Positions 44,870-54,679 of a stretch of 64,000 bases of DNA are shown here, in pieces. A program made the position numbers and the translations under genes. The DNA is from Brumimicrobium glaciale (GTDB taxonomy: Bacteria > Bacteroidota > Bacteroidia > Flavobacteriales_D > Crocinitomicaceae), in assembly GCF_004152935.1 (NCBI RefSeq), contig NZ_SETE01000005.1:186001-250000 (forward strand), read 5' to 3'. Within the stretch, counting starts at the first letter, position 1, and each line of letters begins with the position of its first letter. Below the pieces are notes generated by a model. It was not told the origin of the DNA. It saw only the letters and a list, made by a program, of their open reading frames with translations, and did no database searches.

Positions 44870-45231
44870 GTTATTGGTTTTACTTTGCACATTCTACCTA
44901 AAGGTTTTAATAGAATAAGACATTTTGGAATATTGAGTAGTAGTTGAAAAAAGATTAGACTTTCCGAACTAAGAGATGTTATGGCTTAGAAGTAGTGGAG
45001 TCGAAATAGAAGCAGCACAAGTCGTGATAAATATGCGGTTTTTATGAAAATGAACTTTAATCGGCCAAAGCCAATGTGAAATGTGCACACATTTTTAATG
45101 CTTTTAACCACTAGATGAATCTTTCAAAACACGGTGTTAAATCGTTTGCCCATAAGGAAAGCCAGATCTCACGATTGAAATGCGGGACAGGCTGTCAATA
45201 TTGTATTCAGCGGGCTCCATTGAGATTGTAG
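44870..45231 (+). pseudogene. IS91-family transposase relic
   Basis: From 44870 the plus strand can be read VIGFTLHILPKGFNRIRHFG, then ILSSS, a TGA at 44945, KKIRLSELRDVMA and a TAG at 44987. This closely resembles the IS91/ISCR Y2 transposase core (consensus LLHVLPKGFVRIRHYGFL...R). Further on, near 45181, CGTGCQYCIQRAP in a different frame looks like the C-terminal CxxC/RAPP end of the same protein. Stops and frameshifts show it is dead. It fills most of the 540-bp gap between the toxin-antitoxin genes and the WG-repeat gene. Only a database comparison could fix the family precisely. Confidence 0.55.
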
Positions 45232-45279
45232 AAATGATGGACTATCGGGATGTCGGATACTTAGTTATTGTAAGTAGTT

Positions 45280-46146
45280 TTATATTTCATTTCCCTTTTT
45301 GTCAATATAGAATTTACGGCCATTAATTTTAACTCGTGCCTTACCAAATTCAAAAGAGGCAGCCTCGTCAAATTTAAATCCAATAATAGTCTCACCAATT
45401 TTGTTTAGAAAACCAAATTTTCTATTTAGTCTAGCCAGACAAAGTCCTTCAGAAAAGCTTTCGGCAAACTCATATTTCAATGGTATTATTTCGTTTCCTT
45501 TTTCATCAACAAAACCATAATAGTCAGTCTTCTTTCCTATCAAATATACTGAGGCTAGGCCTTCCGAAAAATCATATGCCATATCATACTTGTATTCTAT
45601 GATTAGGTTTCCTTGTCTGTCCATATAGCCGTGTTTCCATTCAGAATTCTCAACCGGATTCAAGTCCTTATCTAAGTTCAAAGTTGTCAATTCAGTTTCT
45701 GTGGATTTATTGTGATTGTTAAGGAGTTCAATTTGATTTTGGGGTATCATTTTCAAATACTTCCTCTCTAGAAAGTCTAATATTTTTTCAATTGAATTTA
45801 AGTCCCCACCATAATTGTTCTCGTTAATAAGAAATGCAAATTCATCTTTACCATCGACTTTAAGAGCTAAAATGTTCGCATCAAAAAAACCGTGTCTAAA
45901 CAAATAGCTTTCATCCTTTCTTTCAATGAGTAAAGAGTTGTTTCCTAAATATTCCCATTTTCCTTTTTCAACTTTGCCGTTTTTAGAAATTAACAATTCA
46001 AAATTGCTTCTGAAGATGTATACTAACTTTGAATTACTTAACTCATCAAGAACAACCCAATGTTGATTTGTTAACAGAGTTAGATTATCAAGTTTTTCAC
46101 TGTATCTTTTTATTTTGGGAATTATGCCTGCTAAGTATGTTTTCAT
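45280..46146 (-). CDS. WG-repeat protein
   Basis: A 288-residue protein whose C-terminal half (about residues 170-288) consists of WG-type repeats (YGFVDEKGNEIIPLKYEFAE, FGFLNKIGETIIGFKFDEA). The N-terminal part includes YLAGIIPKIKRYSEKLDN and LVYIFRSNFELLISKNG without a recognised domain. WG repeats form beta-meanders and are common in Bacteroidota; function is unknown. No signal peptide is evident, so it is probably cytoplasmic. Confidence 0.75.
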   Translation of the reverse strand: MKTYLAGIIPKIKRYSEKLDNLTLLTNQHWVVLDELSNSKLVYIFRSNFELLISKNGKVEKGKWEYLGNNSLLIERKDESYLFRHGFFDANILALKVDGKDEFAFLINENNYGGDLNSIEKILDFLERKYLKMIPQNQIELLNNHNKSTETELTTLNLDKDLNPVENSEWKHGYMDRQGNLIIEYKYDMAYDFSEGLASVYLIGKKTDYYGFVDEKGNEIIPLKYEFAESFSEGLCLARLNRKFGFLNKIGETIIGFKFDEAASFEFGKARVKINGRKFYIDKKGNEI

Positions 46147-46370
46147 ATGTAATATAAATTTATTGAAAGCGCAATTTCATGTCTCAAATTAAGGCCTATA
46201 GCTTAAGGATTTGCAGCAGCGTATAACTTAAATATTTTATCGAAGATATAAACTTTTAGATTTACAACAATGTAAAAATAGAAGGTATTTACAGGCTGAC
46301 CAAAGGGCTGTGTTACCTACTGTACTTTCTGTTTGTGCATTAAATTTAATAAACACTTCAAATCCCCTTA

Positions 46371-47219
46371 TTACCAGTTAAACTCGAAACCTCCAAGGGT
46401 AATACCAAAAAATAGAATAAATGAATTTTGATTAAAATTAATCGGATTACTTTCAATTATTGAATTGCTTGTACTAGCGTCTGTATAGTATGATGAACCA
46501 TTCGCTTTTAAATATACAAATTCAGTTTTTATTTGAAAAAATGCGCTACTTCGTTTCTTAGGTTTATCACTAAATTTAAAATAACCACGAATGGCGGTGC
46601 CAACTTTAAACCCCATTGAACTTGAAATTTCATATTCATATTTTCTTTTGAATGAAATGTTATTTGCCTTATCGAAAAAGTTAACCTCAACAGAAGGAAA
46701 ATCAGCTTCAATAGTATATAGATAATCAGCATAAGGAATAATTACTGCTTTTTTAAATGGAAAGAAACCTATTAAACCGATTTTAAGCAATCTAAAATTA
46801 TAACCAGTTTTAAACGGAGAATAACCAGTTTCAGAATTGTTTTTAGCAAATGAAATATCATAATTAGACAAATTGTTTTGAAATTCATTTCTAATTTTTG
46901 ATTCATTCATAGTTCCACCAACGAAATCAAAACCTGTTTCAAAACCTAGTTTATCTTTGAAAATACCTTGAAAATCAATTTGAAAACCGGTGAATAGATT
47001 ACTTGTAGTGGAAATAAGAGATTTAGAAGGATCCGGTAAAGGTCCATTCGTTTTGGTATCCCACATACCTACCCCAAATTGGAAGATATTTAATCCTAGT
47101 CTAAAATTTGATGTTACAGAATTCTGTGCAATGAAAAAACTTTCCTTATTTTCACTTTTTTGACCATATGTGAAAATTGATATTGACAAAAAAAAGATTA
47201 TAAATATATTTTCTCTCAT
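46371..47219 (-). CDS. Hypothetical outer-membrane protein
   Basis: A 282-residue exported protein with a signal peptide (MRENIFIIFFLSISIFTYGQ) and alternating hydrophobic strands ending FILFFGITLGGFEFNW, consistent with an outer-membrane beta-barrel. No family recognised. It is in the accessory region, transcribed with the strand of its neighbours but with 224 bp of AT-rich DNA after it. Confidence 0.65.
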   Translation of the reverse strand: MRENIFIIFFLSISIFTYGQKSENKESFFIAQNSVTSNFRLGLNIFQFGVGMWDTKTNGPLPDPSKSLISTTSNLFTGFQIDFQGIFKDKLGFETGFDFVGGTMNESKIRNEFQNNLSNYDISFAKNNSETGYSPFKTGYNFRLLKIGLIGFFPFKKAVIIPYADYLYTIEADFPSVEVNFFDKANNISFKRKYEYEISSSMGFKVGTAIRGYFKFSDKPKKRSSAFFQIKTEFVYLKANGSSYYTDASTSNSIIESNPINFNQNSFILFFGITLGGFEFNW

Positions 47220-47350
47220 GTTATTAAGCGGATACTATAATGGCAGATAACGTTTAGTATAAGGAACGTAGGCCAGTTGATAAATACTATCGTTTCGGTT
47301 TAACACTTAGCTAAATATAAATATTTTGCTTTTAACTTTTTATCTGTAAA

Positions 47351-47371
47351 CGCTAAATTTTATATTTAGCG
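47351..47371. repeat. Intergenic hairpin
   Basis: CGCTAAAT (47351-47358) and ATTTAGCG (47364-47371) form an 8-bp stem with a 5-nt loop, in the 229-bp gap after the ATPase gene. It could be part of a cassette-type recombination site or a weak terminator. Confidence 0.4.
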
Positions 47372-47433
47372 GACTTTGTAAATAAGCCCAGGCTTTCGGT
47401 TAAGCCATAAATGCCCTATGTTTTTTAAACACT

Positions 47434-47443
47434 GTTAGGCAAA
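47434..47443. repeat. Inverted boundary repeat of the ATPase module, copy 1
   Basis: GTTAGGCAAA lies 5 bp beyond the stop codon of the ATPase gene; its inverse TTTGCCTAAC is at 49902-49911, 12 bp before the first gene of the pair. In the coding orientation this reads G-TTAGGC, genes, GCCTAAC, which is the arrangement of integron attC outer boxes (GTTRRRY/RYYYAAC). Mobility is not shown. Confidence 0.5.
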
Positions 47444-47448
47444 GTTTG

Positions 47449-49212
47449 CTATCCTGCCATATATTCAATAACAGCATTCTTCACTAATTCAATTCGAACA
47501 TTTTGAATGTATTTCATTCTAATATCATCTTTTTCAGCATCATAAAGTTCTCCAACATTATGGAATTTCACACTTAATCTATCGGTAATTCTTTTTGATA
47601 GTTTGATGTTGTCAATATTATGAGACCTTAGTATTTTATATAAAGATATTATTTCTTCTTTTTGAATTTTACTTCCACATTTAGGACAAAATTTGAAAGT
47701 ATCTTCTACTGTTTTGAAATCACAAGAAGTATTTAAACAATTATATTCATCAAAAGCATTGACGCTACTTAGTAGTTCTTTTATGACAGTTGATGATTCT
47801 GTATATGCTTGGTTATTTTCAATAGCTACTGAAGTACTATTTAATTCATTTATTCCTTTTAAGATTAAATCAGTGAATATCAGACTCGGATTGATTGTAA
47901 TATAGTAGCCATATTTATTATGTCCTAAACTCTTTTTACTATGGTCTGTACTTGTAATGTTTGAATAGTCTAAAACCGAAAAAAGTTTTTCTAAACTATC
48001 ATATGCTTTTGTGGATATATAGAATCCAATTGATAGTTTTCTCTTATTCGTTCTTTGTTTATCATTCCACAGCCTTAAATTAGGTATTAATGTTTCTTTC
48101 ATTAAAACTTCTGCTTCTGATATATGCTGAGAATATTTTATTAATCTTTGTTTTAAGGTATCAAACTCTTTCCATTTTGTATTGAAAACAGTTCTGATTG
48201 AGTTAATTAGAATTTGATTGCTGATTTTTGATTGAAAAGCTTTACTGTTTTCTAATTCATCAATAATATGGAATGCAAACCTGGGGTTACCATTACTACA
48301 AATGCAGATAGTGTCAATTATATCTTTATTTACATTAAGTTTTTCCCAATACTTGGGGTTAAATTCCTGAATTCGTTTCTTTAAAATTTGCTTGATAAAG
48401 TCTACATCATTACTATTTAAAGGTTTCCAATTAATTCGAATCTCTTTTGCATCTTGACCTCTTTCGAAATATTTACCATAATTTGTAATACCTGGATATA
48501 CAGCTGCTTTACAAGCTATTTTTGGGTCTCTTAAAGATTTGAAAAATGTAAAGAATTTTTCTTGTTGTGTGTGCGAAAAAACGTGAGCAGCCTCATCAAA
48601 AAGAAATACAATTCTACTTAAGCTAAAATCATTAACGAGTTTTAAAAGAAAATCTTTAAAACTTTGAGGGTTGTCTAATATATTAGCTAATTCAGTTGAA
48701 GGGACACATTTTTTCAATTCATCACTATCTTTTATATCTGCTTTCTCAAGAGTCTTGATATATTCATTTAGTAGTTCTGAATATTTAGTACTGTTATCAC
48801 TTATAGTTAATCCAAAAATATCTGAAAGTCTACTATTAAGTTTGTTTATGCATCCAGGTTTAATTTTCAGAAGCATTTTTAAAGTCTCATCTAGGATTTT
48901 GCCCATTGTCCATTGAAGGAATGGGTCTATAGAATTATCAAGAATAACGATTCTTTCCAATCTAATAGATTCTTCAAAACTAATCCAAACAGGTAGTACA
49001 CTGTTTTTTCCAAAATCTTTAATTGACCTTAACATTGCAGTTTTCATTAGCATAGTCTTACCAACACCTCTGCTGCCTTCAAGTAAATATTGTTCTGAAT
49101 CTAATAATCTGTTTATTTTATCATCATTTCTTTCAATAAAATAATCGAGAATTAGTTTTTCATCCAAACTCTCCGTTCTATCTAATAAATAATCGCCTAG
49201 AGAATTTTTCAT
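47449..49212 (-). CDS. P-loop ATPase with C-terminal zinc ribbon
   Basis: A 587-residue STAND/ORC-like ATPase. Walker A is GSRGVGKT (residues 46-53) and Walker B is IVFLFDEA (201-208). A four-Cys zinc ribbon follows near the end (CLNTSC...CPKCG, residues 492-512), then a helical tail resembling a helix-hairpin-helix. The start overlaps the upstream partner's stop as ATGA, so the two are translated together. I do not recognise a named system. The ATPase plus unknown helical partner is a layout often seen in phage defence. Function is not established. Confidence 0.7.
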   Translation of the reverse strand: MKNSLGDYLLDRTESLDEKLILDYFIERNDDKINRLLDSEQYLLEGSRGVGKTMLMKTAMLRSIKDFGKNSVLPVWISFEESIRLERIVILDNSIDPFLQWTMGKILDETLKMLLKIKPGCINKLNSRLSDIFGLTISDNSTKYSELLNEYIKTLEKADIKDSDELKKCVPSTELANILDNPQSFKDFLLKLVNDFSLSRIVFLFDEAAHVFSHTQQEKFFTFFKSLRDPKIACKAAVYPGITNYGKYFERGQDAKEIRINWKPLNSNDVDFIKQILKKRIQEFNPKYWEKLNVNKDIIDTICICSNGNPRFAFHIIDELENSKAFQSKISNQILINSIRTVFNTKWKEFDTLKQRLIKYSQHISEAEVLMKETLIPNLRLWNDKQRTNKRKLSIGFYISTKAYDSLEKLFSVLDYSNITSTDHSKKSLGHNKYGYYITINPSLIFTDLILKGINELNSTSVAIENNQAYTESSTVIKELLSSVNAFDEYNCLNTSCDFKTVEDTFKFCPKCGSKIQKEEIISLYKILRSHNIDNIKLSKRITDRLSVKFHNVGELYDAEKDDIRMKYIQNVRIELVKNAVIEYMAG

Positions 49213-49889
49213 AATTTTAATAATTTTAGTCTTTTCGATATTTTAATAATTTCTTTTTCATTAAAATCATTATGTCTTACTATATACATATTTGATATAA
49301 CGGATGTAATATTTAAAAAATGAGTTTCAAATTTTTTAAAACTTATTTTGTCGTATTTAATTGATAAATCCTTTTTTAACAGAGTTTTATGTCTGCCGTG
49401 CACGACATCACACAAAGCAGAGTATTCCATTTTTAAAAAACCACTTATAGAATCTGGTTTATACTCTAACTTTTGAATATCATCATAGAATGTATTGATA
49501 TATTTACTTGTAAAAAACATATAATCATTAATCAATGCACTTACATATTTATCGGCTTTTATATTCTCATTTATAGATAATTTTAATTCTATTTGATGGT
49601 CGTAATAAAAAAAGGAATGACAAACCAATTCAAGTATATTTCTTAAGCCTGTTAATCCTAATTTACTATATCCTGAAATAGCACTATGTATTACAGCTAT
49701 TAATTCTGTAATGATTTCATTCCAATAAAAATCTGTGGTTTTATCATTTTTAGAAATGCGTTCTGATATTTCAATTACAGCATTAAGTCCTTCCAAAATA
49801 TCAGTCAAATCATTATCTTCAATTGTTTCTGTTTGAATTTGATTTGACGCTTTAATTAGTTGTTCTATGGTATTTTTAGTAAATGACAT
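49209..49889 (-). CDS. Helical partner of the ATPase
   Basis: A 226-residue, mostly alpha-helical soluble protein. ATG at 49889 (MSFTKNTIEQLIKASNQIQT) is preferred; a longer frame to 49949 would cross the GCCTAAC boundary repeat. A CDVVHGRHKTLL segment near residue 170 resembles a YxxxCxxVHG-type motif found in several uncharacterised helical families. The ATPase overlaps its stop by 4 bp. No catalytic motif recognised. Confidence 0.65.
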   Translation of the reverse strand: MSFTKNTIEQLIKASNQIQTETIEDNDLTDILEGLNAVIEISERISKNDKTTDFYWNEIITELIAVIHSAISGYSKLGLTGLRNILELVCHSFFYYDHQIELKLSINENIKADKYVSALINDYMFFTSKYINTFYDDIQKLEYKPDSISGFLKMEYSALCDVVHGRHKTLLKKDLSIKYDKISFKKFETHFLNITSVISNMYIVRHNDFNEKEIIKISKRLKLLKL

Positions 49890-49901
49890 TTTTTTTGTAA
49901 T

Positions 49902-49911
49902 TTTGCCTAAC
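49902..49911. repeat. Inverted boundary repeat of the ATPase module, copy 2
   Basis: TTTGCCTAAC, the inverse of the copy at 47434-47443. It is followed by CAATTCGATATACGTATTGCG. See the other copy. Confidence 0.5.
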
Positions 49912-50085
49912 AATTCGATATACGTATTGCGTATATTTATACTGTACATTTCTACCCAAATTTAACATTTTTTTTAACATCCCTACACTTTTAAGAACCT
50001 TATTTCAAAGGCAATAGACCTTCAATAAATATTTACAACCATTTGTAAGCACATAAAAACAACCAAAACCCCAAAAAAAACCAAC

Positions 50086-50117
50086 AAAAAAAAGCGGCTC
50101 CCCGAAAGAAACCGCCC
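50086..50117 (-). terminator. Terminator of clpX
   Basis: On the minus strand a GCGGTTTC-TTTC-GGGGAGCCGC stem (some G-U pairs) is followed by eight T residues, 29 bp after the clpX stop. Confidence 0.8.
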
Positions 50118-50145
50118 TAATAATATAATTACCCTACCCTAAAAC

Positions 50146-51387
50146 CTAAGCCGCCTTCATCTTAGCCATCTTAGAACTAGAAAACTGCTTTTTAGCATAC
50201 TCCAAAGTAACTCTATACTCCTTAGCTGGATTTTTACTTCCTGGAATTTCATACATCGCTTCTGTAAGAATTGCTTCACAGATAGAACGTAATCCACGTG
50301 CACCTAAACCAAATTCTTCTGCTTTATCCACTATAAAGTCAAGAACTTCGCTATCAAACTTCAAATCTATTCCGTCCATCTCAAACAATTTTACGTATTG
50401 TTTGAACAATGAATTTTTAGGCTCTGTAAGAATTCTACGCAATGCTGTTTTATCAAGCGGTTCTAAGTAAGTCAATACTGGGAAACGACCAATTAACTCA
50501 GGAATTAAACCGTAAGATTTTAAATCTGTTGGATTAACAAATTCCAATAAGTTGTCTTTATCAATACGTTCTTCTTCAACGTTAGCAAAACCAATTGTTT
50601 GACGATTTACACGTCTAGCAATCAATTTCTCAATTCCGTCGAAAGCACCACCACAAATAAACAAAATGTTTTTCGTGTTGACTTTCACCATTTTTTGCTC
50701 TGGGTGTTTTCTTCCTCCTTGTGGCGGAACATTCACCTCTGCTCCTTCAAGCAATTTAAGCAAAGCTTGCTGAACACCTTCTCCAGAAACGTCACGTGTG
50801 ATTGATGGATTATCACTTTTACGCGCAATTTTATCAATCTCATCAATGAAAATAATTCCACGTTCTGCCGATTGCACATTGTAATCTGCAGCTTGCAATA
50901 AACGCGATAAAATACTTTCAACGTCTTCTCCTACATAACCTGCTTCCGTTAAAACAGTAGCATCAGCGATACAGAAAGGAACGTTTAACATTTTAGCAAT
51001 AGTCTTCGCCAAAAGTGTTTTCCCTGTTCCTGTTCTTCCAACCATCACAACATTCGACTTATCAATTTCGATATCATCATCTCCAACCTTTTGGTTCAAA
51101 CGTTTGTAATGATTATAAACAGCAACAGACAACGTCTTTTTAGCAGACAATTGACCAATAACGTATTCGTCTAATTTCGCTTTAATTTCTGTTGGCTTAT
51201 AAACTGTCAAAGGTGCATTATCTCCACCTTCAATTTCTAATCCTCCGCTTGGGATTTCTTCTTTCACTATTGTTTGCGCTTGGATTATACAGTGGTCACA
51301 AATGTGTCCAGATATTCCAGCAATCAATAATCTCACCTGACTCTTTGGTCGGCCACAGAAAGAACAAGTTGTTTCTTTTTTACTCAT
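50146..51387 (-). CDS. clpX: ATP-dependent Clp protease ATP-binding subunit ClpX
   Basis: A 413-residue unfoldase. The N-terminal zinc-binding domain has four Cys (C8, C11, C30, C33). The AAA+ domain has Walker [15 protein letters not shown], Walker [13 protein letters not shown], pore loop GYVGED and the ClpP-docking IGF loop (QTIGFANVE). It recognises substrates and feeds them to ClpP. It lies 113 bp downstream of clpP on the same strand. Confidence 0.97.
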   Translation of the reverse strand: MSKKETTCSFCGRPKSQVRLLIAGISGHICDHCIIQAQTIVKEEIPSGGLEIEGGDNAPLTVYKPTEIKAKLDEYVIGQLSAKKTLSVAVYNHYKRLNQKVGDDDIEIDKSNVVMVGRTGTGKTLLAKTIAKMLNVPFCIADATVLTEAGYVGEDVESILSRLLQAADYNVQSAERGIIFIDEIDKIARKSDNPSITRDVSGEGVQQALLKLLEGAEVNVPPQGGRKHPEQKMVKVNTKNILFICGGAFDGIEKLIARRVNRQTIGFANVEEERIDKDNLLEFVNPTDLKSYGLIPELIGRFPVLTYLEPLDKTALRRILTEPKNSLFKQYVKLFEMDGIDLKFDSEVLDFIVDKAEEFGLGARGLRSICEAILTEAMYEIPGSKNPAKEYRVTLEYAKKQFSSSKMAKMKAA

Positions 51388-51500
51388 ATATTATGACAAA
51401 AAAGGCCAATATCGCTATCGACCTTTTGGTTTATTTTACAAAAATAAGTAATTCTTATAGGCTTCCCAAAAAGGAACACAAAAACTACTTCGTTTTAATT

Positions 51501-52169
51501 CTATTTGTTTTTTCGAAGTAACACTTCATCCACCATTCCGTACTCCTTCGCTTCCGTTGAAGTCATCCAGTAATCACGGTCAGAATCATCTTGAACTTTG
51601 TCAAATGGTTTTCCTGTGTGGTGTGAAATAATGTCATACAATTCTTTTTTCAACTTGATGATTTCACGCGCTGTAATCTCGATATCAGAAGCCTGACCCT
51701 GCGCACCACCTAATGGTTGGTGAATCATTACACGTGAATGTTTCAATGCTGTACGTTTTCCTTCTGCACCTGCACACAATAAAACTGCTCCCATTGAAGC
51801 TGCCAATCCTGTACAAATCGTTGCTACGTCTGGACTGATGTATTGCATTGTGTCATAAATTCCTAATCCTGCATAAACACTTCCTCCTGGAGAGTTTAAG
51901 TAAATTTGGATATCTTTCTTAGGATCTACAGACTCTAAGAACAACAATTGAGCGTTAATGATATTCGCTACCTGATCGTCGATTCCTGTTCCTAAAAATA
52001 TAATACGGTCCATCATCAAACGAGAAAACACATCCATTTGTGACATATTCAATTGACGTTCTTCAATAATGTAAGGTGTCATCGAAGATTCAATATATTG
52101 TCCAACATGCATACTGCTGATGCCTAAATGTTTTGTTGCGTATTTTTTAAACTCCTCTTTATTATACAT
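51501..52169 (-). CDS. clpP: ATP-dependent Clp protease proteolytic subunit
   Basis: A 222-residue serine protease. ATG at 52169 gives [17 protein letters not shown]; a longer frame exists but adds nothing recognisable. The catalytic residues are S125 ([11 protein letters not shown]) and H150 ([10 protein letters not shown]), with the acid near DRDYWM (D199 likely). The N-terminal extension before the mature region is longer than in E. coli. It precedes clpX; no trigger factor gene is adjacent. Confidence 0.96.
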   Translation of the reverse strand: MYNKEEFKKYATKHLGISSMHVGQYIESSMTPYIIEERQLNMSQMDVFSRLMMDRIIFLGTGIDDQVANIINAQLLFLESVDPKKDIQIYLNSPGGSVYAGLGIYDTMQYISPDVATICTGLAASMGAVLLCAGAEGKRTALKHSRVMIHQPLGGAQGQASDIEITAREIIKLKKELYDIISHHTGKPFDKVQDDSDRDYWMTSTEAKEYGMVDEVLLRKNK

Positions 52170-52490
52170 AGTTATCTCTTTTTTCGTATTCGTAATTATC
52201 GTTAAAGATACAATTCCCAATTAAAATTGTTCAACAAATAATTACGAATTGATATTAATGATTGAAAATTCTTAATTCTTCTTTTGGTTATCAAATACCA
52301 TGCTTTATCTCAACGTCGGTCAAAATTGGATTGAATTCCGTCAAATTTTGAGAATACCGGTATGTTTTTGATAATTCAACGTCATTATGGCAGATGATAA
52401 AAATTAATTACGAATTGTTCAATTACGAATTACGAAAACCTCAACGAGGTTAATTACGAATTGAATAAATTCAAAACCCCTTCGATTGTT

Positions 52491-52546
52491 GCCTTCGACA
52501 GGCTCAGTCAACGGATAACTCTTCGGTGACTGAGCTTGTCGAAGGC
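52491..52546. repeat. Intergenic hairpin of the CTTCGACAAGCTCAGTCA type
   Basis: Arms of 20 bp (52491-52510 and 52527-52546) pair with one mismatch around a 16-nt loop. This CTTCGAC-GCTCAGTCA word is a widespread intergenic repeat in Bacteroidota. The gap 52170-52681 (512 bp) otherwise holds direct repeats of AATTACGAATTG, a CAAAACGCCCCTACGTTATGCCTCCG word related to that at about 34110, and a clpP promoter region; I find no gene in it. Confidence 0.85.
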
Positions 52547-52681
52547 GACGAAATCAGTTTGCAAAACGCCCCTACGTTATGCCTCCGATTAATATTTCCC
52601 CCTGGGAAATCATCAACTTTTATAATTAATCACGAATTTTTCATTTTTCATTTAATTTCATTTAATTACATTTGTCTAACT

Positions 52682-53782
52682 ATGGAATTAAAGGTAAAAG
52701 ACATCACATCGCTCTTGGAGGGAATTGCTCCTTTGGGAAGTCAAGAAAGCTATGATAATTCGGGATTAATTGTGGGAAATCACGAGTTGAAAGTCACAGA
52801 GGTGTTGCTTTCTTTGGATTGCATTGAAGAGACAGTTGAGGAAGCCATTAAAATTGGCGCAAATCTGATCATTGCGCATCATCCCATTGTTTTTGGTGGA
52901 CTCAAGCAGTTGAATGGAAAGAATTATGTTGAACGAACAGTAATAAAGGCCATCAAAAACGACATTGCTATTTATGCTATTCACACGAATTTAGATAACT
53001 ATAAATTTGGAGTGAATTATGAAATTGCAAAACGCCTTGGAATATCAAATCCTAAAATCTTAGCTCCAAAGAAAAACGTTTTAAAGAAATTAGTTTTCTT
53101 TTGTCCAGAGAATGATTCTGCTAAAGTTACACAAGCAATTTTTGAAGCTGGCGGAGGAAATATTGGCGAATATTCAGAATGTAGTTTTGAAAGTTCAGGA
53201 AGCGGATATTTTTTACCTGGAGAAAATTCGAAACCTTCAAGCGGTGAAATTGGAACTAGGGAAAAAGCCAATGAAAAACGCATCGAAGTTTTAATTCCAA
53301 TTTATAAAGAAAGTCAAATCATTAAAGCAATGAAAACGGCACATCCTTATGAAGAAGTGGCGCATGACCTCTACCCTATTTCCAATGTGAATCAAGATGA
53401 AGGTTCAGGAATGATTGGAGATTTGGATAAACCAATGGAAGTTGGAGCATTCTTGAGTCATTTGAAGTCTGCTTTTAATTGCGGAATTATTCGACATACT
53501 GAATTAATAAAGAAAGAAATTAAGACCGTTGCATTTTGTGGTGGAGCTGGAAGTTTTTTGTTGAACAAAGCAAAAAGTCAACAAGCTGATATTTATATTA
53601 CAGGAGATTTCAAGTATCATGAGTTTTTTGATGCTGAAAAATCGATAATCATTGCTGATATTGGACATTTTGAGAGCGAACAATATACTCCAAACTTAAT
53701 TCTTGCACTATTGCAGAAAAATTTTATTAACTTTGCCTTCCATTTGAGTAAGGTGAATACAAATCCTATTAATTATTTTTAG
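52682..53782 (+). CDS. Nif3-like dinuclear metal centre protein
   Basis: A 366-residue protein of the Nif3/YbgI (DUF34) family. ATG at 52682 (MELKVKDITSLLEGIAPLG). Metal ligands are seen in NLIIAHHPIVFGG and in the C-terminal GDFKYHEFFDAEK and DIGHFESEQ. Between the two halves lies the extra dimerisation domain found in bacterial long forms. The family has no agreed biochemical role. It is followed after 5 bp by a zinc-ribbon protein, a pairing common in Bacteroidota and other bacteria. Confidence 0.92.
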   Translation: MELKVKDITSLLEGIAPLGSQESYDNSGLIVGNHELKVTEVLLSLDCIEETVEEAIKIGANLIIAHHPIVFGGLKQLNGKNYVERTVIKAIKNDIAIYAIHTNLDNYKFGVNYEIAKRLGISNPKILAPKKNVLKKLVFFCPENDSAKVTQAIFEAGGGNIGEYSECSFESSGSGYFLPGENSKPSSGEIGTREKANEKRIEVLIPIYKESQIIKAMKTAHPYEEVAHDLYPISNVNQDEGSGMIGDLDKPMEVGAFLSHLKSAFNCGIIRHTELIKKEIKTVAFCGGAGSFLLNKAKSQQADIYITGDFKYHEFFDAEKSIIIADIGHFESEQYTPNLILALLQKNFINFAFHLSKVNTNPINYF

Positions 53783-53787
53783 CATAT

Positions 53788-54549
53788 ATGGCAACAAAAG
53801 CAAAAGCTAAGTCAAGCACAACTGTCGCTGAGCGCTTAGAAGCATTAGCGAATTTACAGCAAATTGATTCAGAAATCGATCGTCTATTAACAATTCGTGG
53901 TGAGCTTCCTTTAGAGGTTGAAGATCTTGAAGCGGACATCGAAGGTCTTGAAAAAAGAGTTGAGAAATTAACTGGTGAATTAAAAGATATAGAAACTGAT
54001 ATTACCGATCGTAAGAACGAGCAAAAAGATGCTCAAACTGCGATTCTACAATATAAAGAGAAACAAAACAACGTTCGTAATAACCGTGAATTTGAGTCTT
54101 TAAGTAAGGAAATTGAGTACCAAGAATTGGAAATTCAGTTGCACGAAAAAAGAGCCAAAGAAGCGAAAGCGAAAATTGAGCACAAAAAAGAGGTGATCAA
54201 CGAAGTTCAAGAAAAATTAACTGGTCGTAAGACTGATTTGAAAGTTAAAAAAGCTGAATTAGAAAACATCATCGCTGAAACTGAGAAAGACGAGGAAAAA
54301 CTCAAGAAAAAATCAGAAAAAGCAATGAAAATGCTGGATGACCACTTGAAAACGGCATACGAAAGATTACGTACAAGTGCGAAAAACGGTTTAGCTGTTG
54401 TTCCTGTTGATCGTGATTCTTGTGGAGGTTGTTTCAACAGAATCCCGCCACAACGTCAATTGGACATCGTTCAAAAGAAAAAGATTATTATCTGTGAGCA
54501 CTGTGGAAGAATTTTAGTTCCAGGTGAAGAAGAAGTTGTAGAAGATTAA
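53788..54549 (+). CDS. C4 zinc-ribbon coiled-coil protein
   Basis: A 253-residue protein with a long coiled coil (about residues 20-190, many Glu and Lys) and a C-terminal four-Cys zinc ribbon (SCGGCFNRIPP and ICEHCGRIL). This is the zf-RING_7 type protein that commonly follows a Nif3-family gene. Its role is unknown, perhaps a nucleic-acid-binding or scaffold protein. Start ATG at 53788, 5 bp after the upstream stop. Confidence 0.9.
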   Translation: MATKAKAKSSTTVAERLEALANLQQIDSEIDRLLTIRGELPLEVEDLEADIEGLEKRVEKLTGELKDIETDITDRKNEQKDAQTAILQYKEKQNNVRNNREFESLSKEIEYQELEIQLHEKRAKEAKAKIEHKKEVINEVQEKLTGRKTDLKVKKAELENIIAETEKDEEKLKKKSEKAMKMLDDHLKTAYERLRTSAKNGLAVVPVDRDSCGGCFNRIPPQRQLDIVQKKKIIICEHCGRILVPGEEEVVED

Positions 54550-54570
54550 TCTCTTTTACTATATTATTGA

Positions 54571-54603
54571 AAGTCCTAGCAGAAATGTTAGGACTTTTTT
54601 TTT
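54571..54603 (+). terminator. Terminator of the Nif3-zinc ribbon operon
   Basis: Stem AAGTCCTA/TAGGACTT (54571-54578 and 54589-54596) with a 10-nt loop followed by nine T residues, 22 bp after the stop codon. Confidence 0.9.
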
Positions 54604-54679
54604 GTTGGGGATTGTTTTATGCTAAACAAGTTTAGAATACTGGAAGAAATCCAATTAACTTAATTGAGTAAATAAACAG

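Noticed and set aside
47220-50000. Complete integron
   Set aside because: Only the boundary boxes resemble attC; I see no integrase and no proven attC fold, so it is reported only as a possibility.
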